DNA of 64,000 bases from Burkholderiaceae bacterium (GCA_018402635.1 JAGYIP010000008.1:434001-498000); one strand, 5' to 3'; counted from the stretch's first letter, positions 1-8,652 are shown. Notes: generated by a model from the letters alone, not told the origin. A program made the numbers and translations.

Positions 1-1
1 T

Positions 2-1477
2 GAAATTGTCATTGCCAAGCGTATTGAGGCAGGTCTTCGTGAAATGGTCCTGGCTATTGCCTCGTGCCCAACCACCATCAATGAAATCCTCGAGAACGCC
101 GATCGCATCCGTGACACCACCCGGCGCATTGACGAGGTCGTCGATGGGCTGGTTGACCCCAATGCACCCGAAGAAGACCTTTTGTCGGCCTCCGATGCTG
201 AAATTGCCATTGAAGAAGACGAGGGCGATAGCGAAGAGCAGGCCAACACCGCCCGTCTTGAAGAGCGCAAAACAGCCGCGCTCGAGAAGTTCGACACCAT
301 TCGTAAACAATTTGAGAAAATGCGCCGCGCCTTTGAAACCGACGGTTATAAATCGGTGCCCTACAACAAGGCGCAAGAGGCCATCATTAACGAGCTCATG
401 GGCATACGCTTTACAGCCAAAATGGTTGAAAAGCTGGCAGACACCCTAAGGGCTCAGGTCGATGAAATCCGCCAGACCGAGCGTGCCATTCGTAACATTG
501 CAGTCGATCGCGTTGGGCTTAGCCCCGACTGGTTTCTGAAGCACTTCCGTAGCAACGAGACCAACCTCGAGTTTTTCTCAAAGAAGGGTCTAGCCATTGC
601 TGGCACCTCCTCCGACATTCTCGAGCGCAACCTTCCTGCCTTAAATGAGCTTCAGCAAAAGCTTATCGATATTCAAACCAAGGTGGTGCTACCGCTTTCC
701 GATCTGCGCGACATTAACTCGCAAATGATTGCAGGCGAGAAGCGCGCCCGTGAGGCCAAGCGCGAAATGACCGAGGCCAACCTTCGACTGGTTATCTCCA
801 TTGCCAAGAAATACACCAACCGTGGCCTGCAGTTTCTCGACCTTATTCAAGAGGGCAATATTGGCCTTATGAAAGCGGTCGACAAGTTTGAATACCGTCG
901 TGGCTACAAGTTTTCAACCTATGCAACCTGGTGGATTCGTCAGGCCATTACGCGTTCCATTGCCGATCAGGCCCGCACCATCCGTATCCCGGTTCACATG
1001 ATTGAAACCATCAATAAGATGAACCGCATCTCTCGCCAGCTTCTTCAAGAAACCGGCCGTGAGCCAGACCCATCCGAGCTTGCCGTGAAAATGGAAATGC
1101 CGGAAGACAAGATTCGTAAGATTCTGAAAATTGCCAAAGAGCCCATCTCAATGGAGACGCCCATTGGTGATGACGACGATTCCCATCTTGGCGACTTCAT
1201 TGAAGACTTAAATACCCTGCAGCCTCACGAGGCAGCCCTTCAAGACTCCATGCGTGATGTGGTGAAAGAGGTGCTTGACTCGCTGACACCCCGCGAGGCG
1301 AAGGTGCTGCGGATGCGCTTCGGTGTTGAAATGGCCACCGACCACACCCTTGAAGAGGTTGGCAAACAGTTTGACGTGACCCGAGAGCGTATTCGTCAAA
1401 TTGAGGCCAAGGCCCTGCGTAAACTGCGGCACCCCAGCCGAAGCGACAAGCTGAAAAGTTTCCTCGATACGCTCTAG
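2..1477 (+). CDS. rpoD: RNA polymerase sigma-70 factor RpoD, C-terminal part
   Basis: Housekeeping sigma factor that directs RNA polymerase to -10/-35 promoters. The reading frame is already open at base 2, so the N-terminal part lies outside the window. The visible part has the non-conserved acidic region ([10 protein letters not shown]), then regions 2.1-2.4 with [14 protein letters not shown] (core binding, melting, -10 recognition), region 3 with [15 protein letters not shown], and region 4.2 with the helix-turn-helix ending in [18 protein letters not shown]. The protein ends in the usual RpoD manner (KLKSFLDTL). The length and the non-conserved region separate it from RpoS or RpoH. Very secure. 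Confidence 0.97.
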   Translation, partial: EIVIAKRIEAGLREMVLAIASCPTTINEILENADRIRDTTRRIDEVVDGLVDPNAPEEDLLSASDAEIAIEEDEGDSEEQANTARLEERKTAALEKFDTIRKQFEKMRRAFETDGYKSVPYNKAQEAIINELMGIRFTAKMVEKLADTLRAQVDEIRQTERAIRNIAVDRVGLSPDWFLKHFRSNETNLEFFSKKGLAIAGTSSDILERNLPALNELQQKLIDIQTKVVLPLSDLRDINSQMIAGEKRAREAKREMTEANLRLVISIAKKYTNRGLQFLDLIQEGNIGLMKAVDKFEYRRGYKFSTYATWWIRQAITRSIADQARTIRIPVHMIETINKMNRISRQLLQETGREPDPSELAVKMEMPEDKIRKILKIAKEPISMETPIGDDDDSHLGDFIEDLNTLQPHEAALQDSMRDVVKEVLDSLTPREAKVLRMRFGVEMATDHTLEEVGKQFDVTRERIRQIEAKALRKLRHPSRSDKLKSFLDTL

Positions 1478-1539
1478 TTCAGTCTCGGCTTAAGGGGCCT
1501 GAAGCCCGGGCCTCCTTGCAGCCGGCAAGACGAAGCCCC

Positions 1540-3549
1540 TCAGGGCAAAAGAGTCCTTTCGGCTTCTTTTTTCTCGGCCCCAAGTTCCTTTAATTCAAGT
1601 GGCAGCCAGACCGAAAAACCTAGCGTTGGCCGGTCATGTCGAGGTGGGGTGTAGCGCACCCACCCACCAAGCCGTTCGCTGAGTTCTCTTATTAGAAAAA
1701 GCCCAAGCCCCGAGCCTGTGTCGCGTTGGGACGAGGCATGTCGATAGTATTTGTTAAACACCCGATCGGCGTCGGGAACTGCGCCCGGATTCGGTAGATT
1801 GCTTACCTCCAAGGCCACGCCGTCAAGGTCCTGCTGCACCTTCGGTTCAATTCTTAGCGTAATAGGGCTGCCTGCAGGCGAATAACGGTTGGCGTTATCA
1901 AGCAGGTTTGAAAGAATGACCTTAACGAGTGTTCGGTCGAGCCTGGTTGTTATTGGATGGGCGATTTCAAGTCTTACCCGCGAGGCCATTTCGCGCTCCT
2001 CAATCAGCTCGAGTGAGAGATCCCAAAGCTCAATGGGCTCGAACTTTGACGTCTGCAGATCCAGATCCTGCACCATCTCGGCCTGCCGGCATCGCTCAAT
2101 CACATCCGACATGCTCCGAACGGCCCGGCCAGCAGCTTGACGCAGGGCGGACTCAATGCCTACCCCGCCTAGCACCATTCGAATAACCGACAGGGGCGTT
2201 TTGAGTTCATGAACCAGCATGGCCATGAAACGGCCCTGTTCCTGACGTTTTTCAGAAAGCAGGCGTACCTTCTGTTCCATCAGGCTCATTTGAGAGCGTG
2301 CCTCAAGACGGTTGCGCTCATGCTGCTTGGCCCGGGTCATGAGAAGCGCAAGCAAGAACAGGCTTGTAATAAAGCCGTGAACCAAAAAGGCATTCAGAGC
2401 AAGTTCCTGGCCTGCCCAAAGCCCAAGTGCGGGCAGCGTGGCAACCTGAAGGGATACAGCAAAGATGGTGTAGGTGAGGACCAATTGAAACTTCGAGATG
2501 CCTGGTGGCAGCGGTGACTTCTCTTTGCTCTTATATGCGCCTGCCGATAAGGCGCAGATGAGTGATACCAATGGAAACAGATTGGCAATGACTGTATTAA
2601 TAATGAGTGCAAGCTGCAGTTCACCGACCGCATACAGAACGAGGCCAAGCGGCAATATAAAAATGCCAGACCATAGAATTCGAATAGCCCACTTGTAGGG
2701 GCGAAACTCGCCGAGCAGGCTTGCATGAAAAAAGCTCCCTGCTGCCACAACCACTAGAATTGAAAGGCTAAAGGCCAGGTCCGCCCAATGCCCAAGACCT
2801 GCACGGCTAAGCATCATACCCATGAGTCCCGTGAACCCACTGACATAAGCCAGGTCGGCAATTTGCTTAACAAGAAAGGCAGCAATGACCCTGTCGTAGC
2901 CCAGGTAAAGCTGAGCAAGGGCCCAGATAGCAAAGGTGAGTAGAAAGCCCAGGTAGAGCCCCAGTACCAGATGCTGGTTCTGCTCAAAGGCTGCGGCTTC
3001 ACTAAGCGTCTGTACCTCCACAAAAAGAAGATGGCTGCTTACGCTTGTAAGACGCAGATAAAAGGTCTGCGGCTGATCTGAAGGTGGGATCTCAAAAAGA
3101 CCGTTTAGCTTCGTCTTTGAAAAGACCTGGGTATTTAAGTGCTGGTCGCCGAGCCGAGCCAAGGGCGTTAAGGTTATGGAGCGACCATCTGCACGCTCTG
3201 CGTTTGGCCCCTCCGCTTTAGCTGCGTCTGAGCCTGGGGTAGGGGCAAAAATTTCCACCGAGTCAACAAAGGCAGGGCGCGTGCGCAGAACCAAGGGCTC
3301 AGCATGCGCAGCCACCCGAACCCGCAACCAATGAGCGCCTTGCCTGAACCCTCCGGTAAGCATGCCCTTAAGGGGCTGCCATTCTTGCTCTTCAATGCCC
3401 GCAGCGTCCAGCTGCCCAGAGGCATCAAAGAAAACATCCAGCCTCTCAATGAAACGCCCATTCATTGCACCAGGTTCTGCCCAGGCCTTCTGAAGGCCAG
3501 CCCCACAGAAAAGGACAACTGCGAAGACAAAAAGCGGCATGCGTTTCAT
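1540..3549 (-). CDS. Membrane sensor histidine kinase (7TMR-DISM type)
   Basis: 669-residue sensor kinase. An N-terminal signal peptide (residues 1-24) is followed by a periplasmic domain of about 170 residues, then seven hydrophobic segments (about 195-405), the layout of 7TMR-DISM sensors. The cytoplasmic kinase has the H-box HELKTPLS (phospho-accepting His near residue 446), N-box NLLDNANRYSP and G-box GSGLGLFLIREL. Divergent from the response regulator 115 bp away, so the two probably form a pair. DISM periplasmic domains often bind carbohydrate-like ligands, but no ligand can be read from the sequence. Confidence 0.88.
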   Translation of the reverse strand: MKRMPLFVFAVVLFCGAGLQKAWAEPGAMNGRFIERLDVFFDASGQLDAAGIEEQEWQPLKGMLTGGFRQGAHWLRVRVAAHAEPLVLRTRPAFVDSVEIFAPTPGSDAAKAEGPNAERADGRSITLTPLARLGDQHLNTQVFSKTKLNGLFEIPPSDQPQTFYLRLTSVSSHLLFVEVQTLSEAAAFEQNQHLVLGLYLGFLLTFAIWALAQLYLGYDRVIAAFLVKQIADLAYVSGFTGLMGMMLSRAGLGHWADLAFSLSILVVVAAGSFFHASLLGEFRPYKWAIRILWSGIFILPLGLVLYAVGELQLALIINTVIANLFPLVSLICALSAGAYKSKEKSPLPPGISKFQLVLTYTIFAVSLQVATLPALGLWAGQELALNAFLVHGFITSLFLLALLMTRAKQHERNRLEARSQMSLMEQKVRLLSEKRQEQGRFMAMLVHELKTPLSVIRMVLGGVGIESALRQAAGRAVRSMSDVIERCRQAEMVQDLDLQTSKFEPIELWDLSLELIEEREMASRVRLEIAHPITTRLDRTLVKVILSNLLDNANRYSPAGSPITLRIEPKVQQDLDGVALEVSNLPNPGAVPDADRVFNKYYRHASSQRDTGSGLGLFLIRELSERLGGWVRYTPPRHDRPTLGFSVWLPLELKELGAEKKEAERTLLP

Positions 3550-3664
3550 GGTGTGGCTTTGGGCTTTGCTGTTAACGTAAAGAGCCTATTCCTAAACCCG
3601 GCAGGGCAGGCCCTTTTGGCAGAGAACGGATTAAACTTCACGCCTGACTTTTAAATTCATTCGA

Positions 3665-4375
3665 ATGTCTCCATCCCCATCACTCAACATCGTTGTTGTC
3701 GAAGACCACGACCTTCTTCGCACAGTGACTCAGTCTGTTCTTACACAGGCAGGCCATAATGTTGTGGCCCTTAGTTGCGCCGAGGAGGTTGATGAGGCCT
3801 TATCTGGCATGAGTCCCGATCTCTATATTCTCGATCTTAACCTTCCGGGCGAGGATGGCATTAGTCTGGCAAGACGCATCCGGCATTCGCACCCACGCGT
3901 CGGCATTATTATGACCACGGTTCGCTCCGAGATTGCCGACCGGCTCGACGGCTACGAGAGTGGCGCAGACATTTACCTTCCAAAGCCAACAGACCCCACC
4001 GAACTTCTGGCTGCAGTGCTTGCCCTGGCTCGAAGGCTCGGACCAGAGCAAGGCGGTGAGATTTCTCTGGGTAATTCAGTCTTACTTCTATCCATTCAGA
4101 CGATGCGGTTAGTGGGCGTGCGTCAACAGGTCTTGCTTACCTTTTCTGAGGTTCAACTTTTAAGCGGTCTGGCGCGGGCAGCTGGCGGTATGTTGGAACG
4201 ATCCCAGATCGCGTCAATTCTTGAGATGGATATGGATGCGAAGTCCGCCGCAAGTCTAGAAATGCGAGTTGCACGTCTTCGTCGTAAGCTTACACAGGCC
4301 TCTGGCCATGACACACCTGTTCGTGCGGTTCGCGGCGTTGGCTACAAACTGTGCGTCCCCATTACTGTCATTTAA
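3665..4375 (+). CDS. Two-component response regulator, OmpR/PhoB-like
   Basis: 236 residues. An N-terminal receiver domain has the acidic pair ED at 13-14, phospho-acceptor Asp57 (LDLNLPGEDG) and the conserved Lys in YLPKPTDP. The C-terminal winged-helix DNA-binding domain ends in VRAVRGVGYKL, the typical OmpR-family signature. It is divergently oriented to the 7TMR-DISM histidine kinase and is probably phosphorylated by it. The ATG at 3665 gives a normal receiver start. Target genes are unknown. Confidence 0.88.
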   Translation: MSPSPSLNIVVVEDHDLLRTVTQSVLTQAGHNVVALSCAEEVDEALSGMSPDLYILDLNLPGEDGISLARRIRHSHPRVGIIMTTVRSEIADRLDGYESGADIYLPKPTDPTELLAAVLALARRLGPEQGGEISLGNSVLLLSIQTMRLVGVRQQVLLTFSEVQLLSGLARAAGGMLERSQIASILEMDMDAKSAASLEMRVARLRRKLTQASGHDTPVRAVRGVGYKLCVPITVI

Positions 4376-4430
4376 GGCTGGGTTCGTGTTGTTGGTTCGC
4401 CCCAGAAACCAATCCATTTAAGATCCGCCA

Positions 4431-5056
4431 GTGAAAACGTTTTGGCGTCACGAAGAGCTCGAGACCTGCCACTCCACCCAAAGCCTGGCCATTGAGAGGG
4501 TTCGGCAGGGGAGCTACCAAGGGCCCTTTTCTCTCTCAGCTTTACGGCAAACAGAGGGTGTCGGACAACGAGGTAATCCCTGGATCGACTCGGGAATGGC
4601 CGTTGCTTTAAGTCTTGCCTGGCAGGTGCAGGGGAGGAGACTAAGCCAGATGAGCGCTGGCCCTCCTGGATCAGCCTTTGGGTTCAGCAGGCACTTGTCG
4701 ATTACGCGCCGGAACTCACACCCGTACTGAGGTTAAAGTGGCCGAACGATTTAATAATTAGCGACAAAAAACTTGGGGGTGTTCTTGTGTCTCAGTTTGC
4801 CCATGAGGGCCGAACCTTCCGCGTAGCGGGTATTGGCATTAACCTGGCATGGATCAACCCGCAGCCGGAAACCTTTCCGTCAACGGATCTTCAATCCGTT
4901 CTTTGTCGCCCTGTCGAGCGCTCTGAGGTTGTTCAGAGAATTCTTGAAGTGACTGCCCGTGGTATTCAGACTGAAAAAGACAGAAACCTATTGGACAAAG
5001 CCATACTCGATCTACGAGCAGCCCCCCAAACTCTGGGCAAGGCCATTGGGAAATAG
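4431..5056 (+). pseudogene. birA: Biotin-[acetyl-CoA carboxylase] ligase (BirA-like), frameshifted and short
   Basis: Two overlapping frames together resemble a BirA catalytic domain: the first carries the substrate entry (ETCHSTQSLA, QTEGVGQRGN), the second KWPNDLIISDKKLGGVL and VAGIGINL, the biotinyl-AMP and lysine motifs. The frame changes near 4631-4634; adding one G to the GGGG run restores a continuous reading through ERWPSW. Even when joined (about 208 residues) the protein ends without the C-terminal SH3-like domain of the family. GTG at 4431 is the probable start. Either a pseudogene or a sequencing error plus a short form. Confidence 0.7.
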
Positions 5057-5114
5057 ACCAGAGATGGTTCTGCCTGAGCGCCGGAAGTGAAGAAGGCTAC
5101 AATTCTTGTTGCGT

Positions 5115-5156
5115 GGGCCGTTAGCTCAGTTGGTTAGAGCAGAGGACTCATAATCC
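5115..5156 (+). pseudogene. 5' half of a split tRNA (CAT anticodon)
   Basis: Acceptor strand GGGCCGT, TA, D-arm GCTCAGTTGGTTAGAGC and the 5' anticodon stem and loop CTCATAA are present, then homology stops at 5156. The missing 3' half is at 13452-13496. Joined, the two give a full cloverleaf (acceptor GGGCCGT/ACGGCCT, T-arm GTAGG/CCTAC, 5-nt variable loop, encoded CCA). C4-G69 and C5-G68 plus the CAT loop fit tRNA-Ile2, the lysidine tRNA that reads AUA; elongator Met is the alternative. As it stands this half cannot make a functional tRNA. Confidence 0.85.
5147..5156 (+). repeat. attL core
   Basis: CTCATAATCC, identical to the copy at 13452. It covers the anticodon loop and the first bases of the 3' anticodon stem of the split tRNA. 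Beyond it the left sequence (ATTACATCGG) is element DNA, not tRNA. Confidence 0.8.
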
Positions 5157-5231
5157 ATTACATCGGATTGTCCAAAGCTCTGAAACGCAGTAAAATCAAC
5201 GCTTGTAGCGTTTTTTGACCTGTAAAAACTG

Positions 5232-5251
5232 CTTACACACCACTTACACAC
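5232..5251 (+). repeat. Putative integrase arm-binding repeats, left end
   Basis: CTTACACAC occurs at 5232-5240 and again at 5243-5251. The same nonamer recurs near the right end at 13375-13383. Paired short repeats inside both ends of an element are typical of tyrosine-recombinase arm sites. The assignment rests on position and repetition only. Confidence 0.45.
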
Positions 5252-5319
5252 TTTTGCTGCTTTTGTAGGGTTGGTTTTGTGGAGGGTGGTGGCAGCAGAG
5301 CAACGGAGGGACTGCGGCT

Positions 5320-5487
5320 GTGTATAAAGCACAATACAAAGCAAAGAACGCTTACGAGAGTTGGACGAACATCGGCACATACAGCAGCGAGAGTGAAGCA
5401 CTGAATGTGGCGATAAAGAAAAAGAACAGTGGCGCACTGATGGTGCGGGTGGTGGATAAGAACGGCAGCGTTGTGTATTCGAGTTAA
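5320..5487 (+). CDS. Small hypothetical protein of the element (55 aa)
   Basis: GTG start with a clear ribosome site GGAGGG nine bases upstream; 55 codons to TAA. The product begins VYKAQYKAKNAYESW and ends RVVDKNGSVVYSS, a compact basic sequence that looks folded rather than random. It ends ten bases before the tRNA at 5497, so the two may be co-transcribed and stopped by the terminator at 5582. Position between attL and the integrase is where excisionase-like proteins often sit, but I see no helix-turn-helix. Function unknown. Confidence 0.65.
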   Translation: MYKAQYKAKNAYESWTNIGTYSSESEALNVAIKKKNSGALMVRVVDKNGSVVYSS

Positions 5488-5496
5488 AAGTTTTTC

Positions 5497-5572
5497 GGGC
5501 CCATAGCTCAGCGGTTAGAGCAGAGAACTCATAATTCTTTGGCCGCAGGTTCAAATCCTGCTGGGCCCACCA
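5497..5572 (+). tRNA. Element-borne tRNA with CAT anticodon (probable tRNA-Ile2)
   Basis: Complete 76-nt cloverleaf with encoded CCA: acceptor GGGCCCA/TGGGCCC, D-arm GCTC/GAGC, anticodon arm GAGAA-CTCATAA-TTCTT, variable TGGCC, T-arm GCAGG/CCTGC. It differs from the split host tRNA along its whole length, so it is not a duplicate made by integration. C4-G69 and C5-G68, known determinants for lysidine synthase TilS in E. coli, favour tRNA-Ile2 over elongator Met; the G1-C72 pair and A/T-containing anticodon stem exclude the initiator. It probably replaces the tRNA that the element broke. Its anticodon stem alters the att core (CTCATAATTC), which may keep it from being a target. Confidence 0.93.
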
Positions 5573-5581
5573 CATACATAC

Positions 5582-5610
5582 AGAGCTGCTGCGAACGCAG
5601 CTCTTTTTTT
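5582..5610 (+). terminator. Rho-independent terminator after the tRNA
   Basis: Stem AGAGCTGC/GCAGCTCT, seven-base loop, then a run of T. It lies ten bases after the tRNA CCA end. Confidence 0.85.
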
Positions 5611-5667
5611 GTCCAGCGTCCGTGTCGAATCATTGTCCGTTTGTGTTTGTGAAACTACAGTTGCGTT

Positions 5668-7053
5668 ATGCCAGAGCCAAAAGAAACCACACACACACTG
5701 ATTGAGCGAGCGCTGATCGTGTATCGGCGTGAGCGCAGTGGCATATGGCAGTGTCGATACAAGGTCGATGGCGTGTGGCAGCGAGCATCGACGAAACAGA
5801 GCGACTTAAAGAAAGCCCAAGCACGGGCATTTGAGATGCGTATGGAGGCAGAGATACGCAGGCGCTCGAATCTGCCAGTCATTACACGCAAGTTTAGGGA
5901 TGTGGCACGGCTGGCAGTGGAGCGTTTAGAGCACGAGATTGCTGTAGGCAAAGGCAAGCGCAGCTACACGGACTACATACGGGTGATTAACGATTATCTG
6001 ATTCCGATATTGGGTAAGCGCAGCATCACCAGCATCGACTACCAAGCGTTAGATGAACTGAACATCAAGCGTGCTGAACTGATGGAGAAAGTGCCCACGC
6101 AAAGCACGATGCTCACGCACAACGCAGCACTGAACCGTGTGTTTGACGAAGCGGTGATACGAGGCTTTTTAACAGAGGCGAACAAGCCGAAGTTAGAAGC
6201 GACAGGCAAAAAGAGTGAGCGCAGAGCAGCGTTTGATATGACCGAGCTGCGGGCACTGCTGGCGAACTTCGATGCGTGGATTGAAGCGGCACGCACAGAG
6301 CAGAGCAAAGAGATGCGGCAGCTGATGCGAGACTATGTGGATGTGCTGATAGATACAGGCGCACGACCAGGCTCGGAGCTGCTGAACTTACAGTGGCGAC
6401 AGATTAAGTTTGCGATGAAGCCCACGCTTAAGCACACAGGCGAGATAGACAACACGGACAACACGGATGATGCGCACGAAGAGATTGTGCTGCCGAACTT
6501 AAACAGAAGCGTGGAGATGGTGGTCAGCGGCAAGACAGGCACACGCACGATTGTGGGGATGCTGCGCACAGTCAAAGCATTAGAGCGCATCGCAGAGCGC
6601 AACTACCAGCGTGAAGACGACGAAGAAGAACCCAGCATCACGGACCCGTTTAAGAAACTGACTGTGCCCACGAACACGGACTTTGTGTTTAGGACGAAGA
6701 ACAAAGAAGAGCAGACGAGCTGGCAGAAGATGTTTGAGAGCTATTTGAAAGAACACAACTTACTGACTGACCCGATAACAGGCAACAAGCGTGTGTTTTA
6801 CAGCCTGCGACACACTTATGCGACGCTGGCATTAACGAATGACAAAGTGCCCATACACACGCTGGCAAAGCAGATGGGCACGAGTGTGCTGATGATTGAA
6901 AAACACTACAGCCATCTTAAAGTCGTCCAAGCCATCGACCAGCTGCGTGGCGAAGAAACACGCAGGCTGATAGATGCGGGTGGTGTGGTGGATGAGATTT
7001 ATACGAGCAAGCGCAAGCAGAAGAAGGGCGACACAGTGAAGGGCGCAGCATAG
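5668..7053 (+). CDS. int: Tyrosine recombinase / integrase
   Basis: 461-residue phage-type integrase that would cut and rejoin the tRNA at CTCATAATCC. An N-terminal arm/core-binding region (about 1-190) is followed by the catalytic domain: Arg in DTGARPGSELLNL, HxxR as SLRHTYATLA, and the His...Tyr box ending MIEKHYSHLK with the nucleophilic Tyr. Length is normal for site-specific integrases of genomic islands. It sits next to the left end, transcribed inward. Codon use is unusual: 10 of about 28 isoleucine codons are ATA, against none seen in the host gene xsc. All catalytic residues are intact. Confidence 0.92.
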   Translation: MPEPKETTHTLIERALIVYRRERSGIWQCRYKVDGVWQRASTKQSDLKKAQARAFEMRMEAEIRRRSNLPVITRKFRDVARLAVERLEHEIAVGKGKRSYTDYIRVINDYLIPILGKRSITSIDYQALDELNIKRAELMEKVPTQSTMLTHNAALNRVFDEAVIRGFLTEANKPKLEATGKKSERRAAFDMTELRALLANFDAWIEAARTEQSKEMRQLMRDYVDVLIDTGARPGSELLNLQWRQIKFAMKPTLKHTGEIDNTDNTDDAHEEIVLPNLNRSVEMVVSGKTGTRTIVGMLRTVKALERIAERNYQREDDEEEPSITDPFKKLTVPTNTDFVFRTKNKEEQTSWQKMFESYLKEHNLLTDPITGNKRVFYSLRHTYATLALTNDKVPIHTLAKQMGTSVLMIEKHYSHLKVVQAIDQLRGEETRRLIDAGGVVDEIYTSKRKQKKGDTVKGAA

Positions 7054-7055
7054 AC

Positions 7056-7090
7056 GACAGGCATAGCACAGTATTTGCGCTATGCCTGTC
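7056..7090. terminator. Perfect 12-bp hairpin after the integrase gene
   Basis: GACAGGCATAGC at 7056-7067 pairs with GCTATGCCTGTC at 7079-7090 around an 11-nt loop, starting three bases after the int stop. There is no T run, so it may end transcripts with Rho help or be a protein site. Its CATAGC core recurs in the hairpin at 9029. Confidence 0.5.
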
Positions 7091-7177
7091 ATCCAGTGTC
7101 AGCGTCGATTATTTTTACGCTCTTCGAACCAGCAAAAACCAGCTCATACACGCCGTTTGAGGGGTTTGTGGTGTGCA

Positions 7178-7348
7178 TTACTGGGTAGCGAGTTGGGATA
7201 ACTGCTGCTGTGTTTTGCGCAGTTTGAGTTGAAGCGCAGCACGACGGGCAGATTTTGCGGCGGCTTTGGCAGCACTCTGTTGCGCTTTGACACGCTGCGT
7301 GTCTGCGCTAAATGTGCTGCTTTGACTGACCACTTCTGCGATGCGCAC
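7178..7348 (-). CDS. Small basic protein (56 aa)
   Basis: GTG start preceded by AAGGAG at seven bases; 56 codons, rich in Ala, Gln, Lys and Arg (VKAQQSAAKAAAKSARRAALQLKLRKTQQQL), so probably one long charged helix. It lies 30 bases downstream of the DUF6641-like gene in the same direction and is probably translated from the same message. A short basic helix could bind DNA or RNA, but no family is recognised. Confidence 0.55.
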   Translation of the reverse strand: MRIAEVVSQSSTFSADTQRVKAQQSAAKAAAKSARRAALQLKLRKTQQQLSQLATQ

Positions 7349-7378
7349 TGTGCTTCTCCTTAAACTGTGTAGCAGTAT

Positions 7379-7819
7379 TTAACTGCTGGCAAAACCTTTG
7401 CGCAGCGCAGTGCTGGCAGCTTCGATCTGTGCGTCCAACTCACCATTGCTGACTGCTGTTTTGATAAGTTCAAGCGCAGGCACAACATCTTTGCTGCTGC
7501 CAAGTTCGATAGCACTCTTACCTTTTGCCAACTCCAGCACTCGTGCGCCGTAGCGTATATGGACGCAGAGTTTGCCGTTGTCTGCGATGAAAGTCCAAGC
7601 TTTGACTGTTTTGGCCACTTCGGCTGTTTTACGCAGTCCAGTGTCAGCATCCGTGTAGCTGCGCAGGCGTGTAGCGGTGTAGGCAGTGCCCGTTTGCTGT
7701 GCTGTAGCTAGAGCGATTTGCTCATCGAGTCTGCGCAGCAGTTTTAGGCGGCGGTGAAACGCAGGGCTGATGTGGGTGGGCTTTTTGGCTGCGGTAAGTT
7801 TTAACTGTGCGAGTGTCAT
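7379..7819 (-). CDS. DUF6641-like hypothetical protein
   Basis: 146 residues; begins MTLAQLKLTAAKKPTHISPAFHRRLKLL and contains WTFIADNGKLCVHIRYGARVLELAKG and an Ala-rich C-terminus. From memory this matches DUF6641 proteins, which are common beside integrases in Burkholderiales elements; no search could be run. The function of the family is unknown. The ribosome site AGGAG lies just before the ATG. Its leader contains an inverted repeat (7828-7873) that could be an operator. Transcribed toward the integrase and followed by the 56-residue gene. Confidence 0.6.
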   Translation of the reverse strand: MTLAQLKLTAAKKPTHISPAFHRRLKLLRRLDEQIALATAQQTGTAYTATRLRSYTDADTGLRKTAEVAKTVKAWTFIADNGKLCVHIRYGARVLELAKGKSAIELGSSKDVVPALELIKTAVSNGELDAQIEAASTALRKGFASS

Positions 7820-7827
7820 CTGTAGCT

Positions 7828-7873
7828 CCTATCGTGTGTATGTGTCGTTGAAAACAACAAGCAGCACGATAGG
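7828..7873. promoter_or_regulatory. Nested inverted repeat in the leader of the DUF6641-like gene
   Basis: CCTATCGTG at 7828-7836 pairs with CACGATAGG at 7865-7873; inside is a second small hairpin GTTG-AAAA-CAAC. The outer repeat starts nine bases upstream of the gene's ATG. Operator or leader structure; no regulator identified. Confidence 0.4.
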
Positions 7874-8135
7874 GTCTGAAACGCAGGCTGGACAACGGTT
7901 TGTGGTGGGAAAAGAGCGGTTTGAGCAGAGATGGGAAAAATATTTAGGTTTTTCTGTTCAAAGCTAAATAACTGTATGAAAACACCATATCTACCAAACA
8001 GCACAGCACAGCCGAGCAGCAGCCGCAGCCTACGCCGCAGCGCAACACGACTACCTACAGCGTGTTGCCAAGCACTGCGACTATGCGATTACGCTACAGA
8101 CCAGCTTACGGACCTGCGGCATTAAGGCACGCACG

Positions 8136-8618
8136 ATGGAAGACAGGCTCTACAAAGCACAGGGCAGCTTAAGGCAGCTGCGCAACAAGTTGAACAGGCT
8201 ACTGACAGGCAACGGCTACAAGCGCAACGACAGGTATTTGCCTGTGTTTGTGGCTGCGATAGAGGGCACGACAAACGACTACGACTTAAACAGGACGCTA
8301 CACATACACATCGCATTAGGCAACACAGGGCACACGGCAACAGAGGCCACACGCAGGCTATTAGAAGACGGCATTAGGCAGATATGGGCAGCGACAGCAG
8401 TAGGCACAGCAGATGTGAGGGTGGATAGGCTGACGAGAGGCACAGAAGGTAGGTGGATGAGCTACATAGGCAAAGAGGCACAGGCAAGTAGAACAAGCAG
8501 CACAGGCAACACAGGCGTGTCATCGACTACAGCAACACGCAGATCCCAGCACATTTACTCGAAGACTGAACACAAGCAAAGACAGACAGGCAACAACACA
8601 GGCAAGCGTGTGATTTGA
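8136..8618 (+). CDS. HUH-endonuclease-like replication protein, 5' end unclear
   Basis: The frame shows RYLPVFVAAIEG followed by LHIHIAL, a His-hydrophobic-His motif, and later WMSYIGKEAQ, which resembles the tyrosine/lysine motif of HUH replication nucleases. This suggests rolling-circle replication or mobilisation. 8136 is the first ATG, but the same frame stays open and protein-like back to 7980 (YLQRVAKHCDYAI and so on) with no usual start after a TGA at 7977. An ATG at 7976 in another frame suggests a lost base or an odd start. The C-terminus is low-complexity Ser/Thr/Gln. Four of eight Ile codons are ATA. Confidence 0.5.
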   Translation: MEDRLYKAQGSLRQLRNKLNRLLTGNGYKRNDRYLPVFVAAIEGTTNDYDLNRTLHIHIALGNTGHTATEATRRLLEDGIRQIWAATAVGTADVRVDRLTRGTEGRWMSYIGKEAQASRTSSTGNTGVSSTTATRRSQHIYSKTEHKQRQTGNNTGKRVI

Positions 8619-8652
8619 CGCAGCGTTGGTCGCACGAAATATTTACACATTG

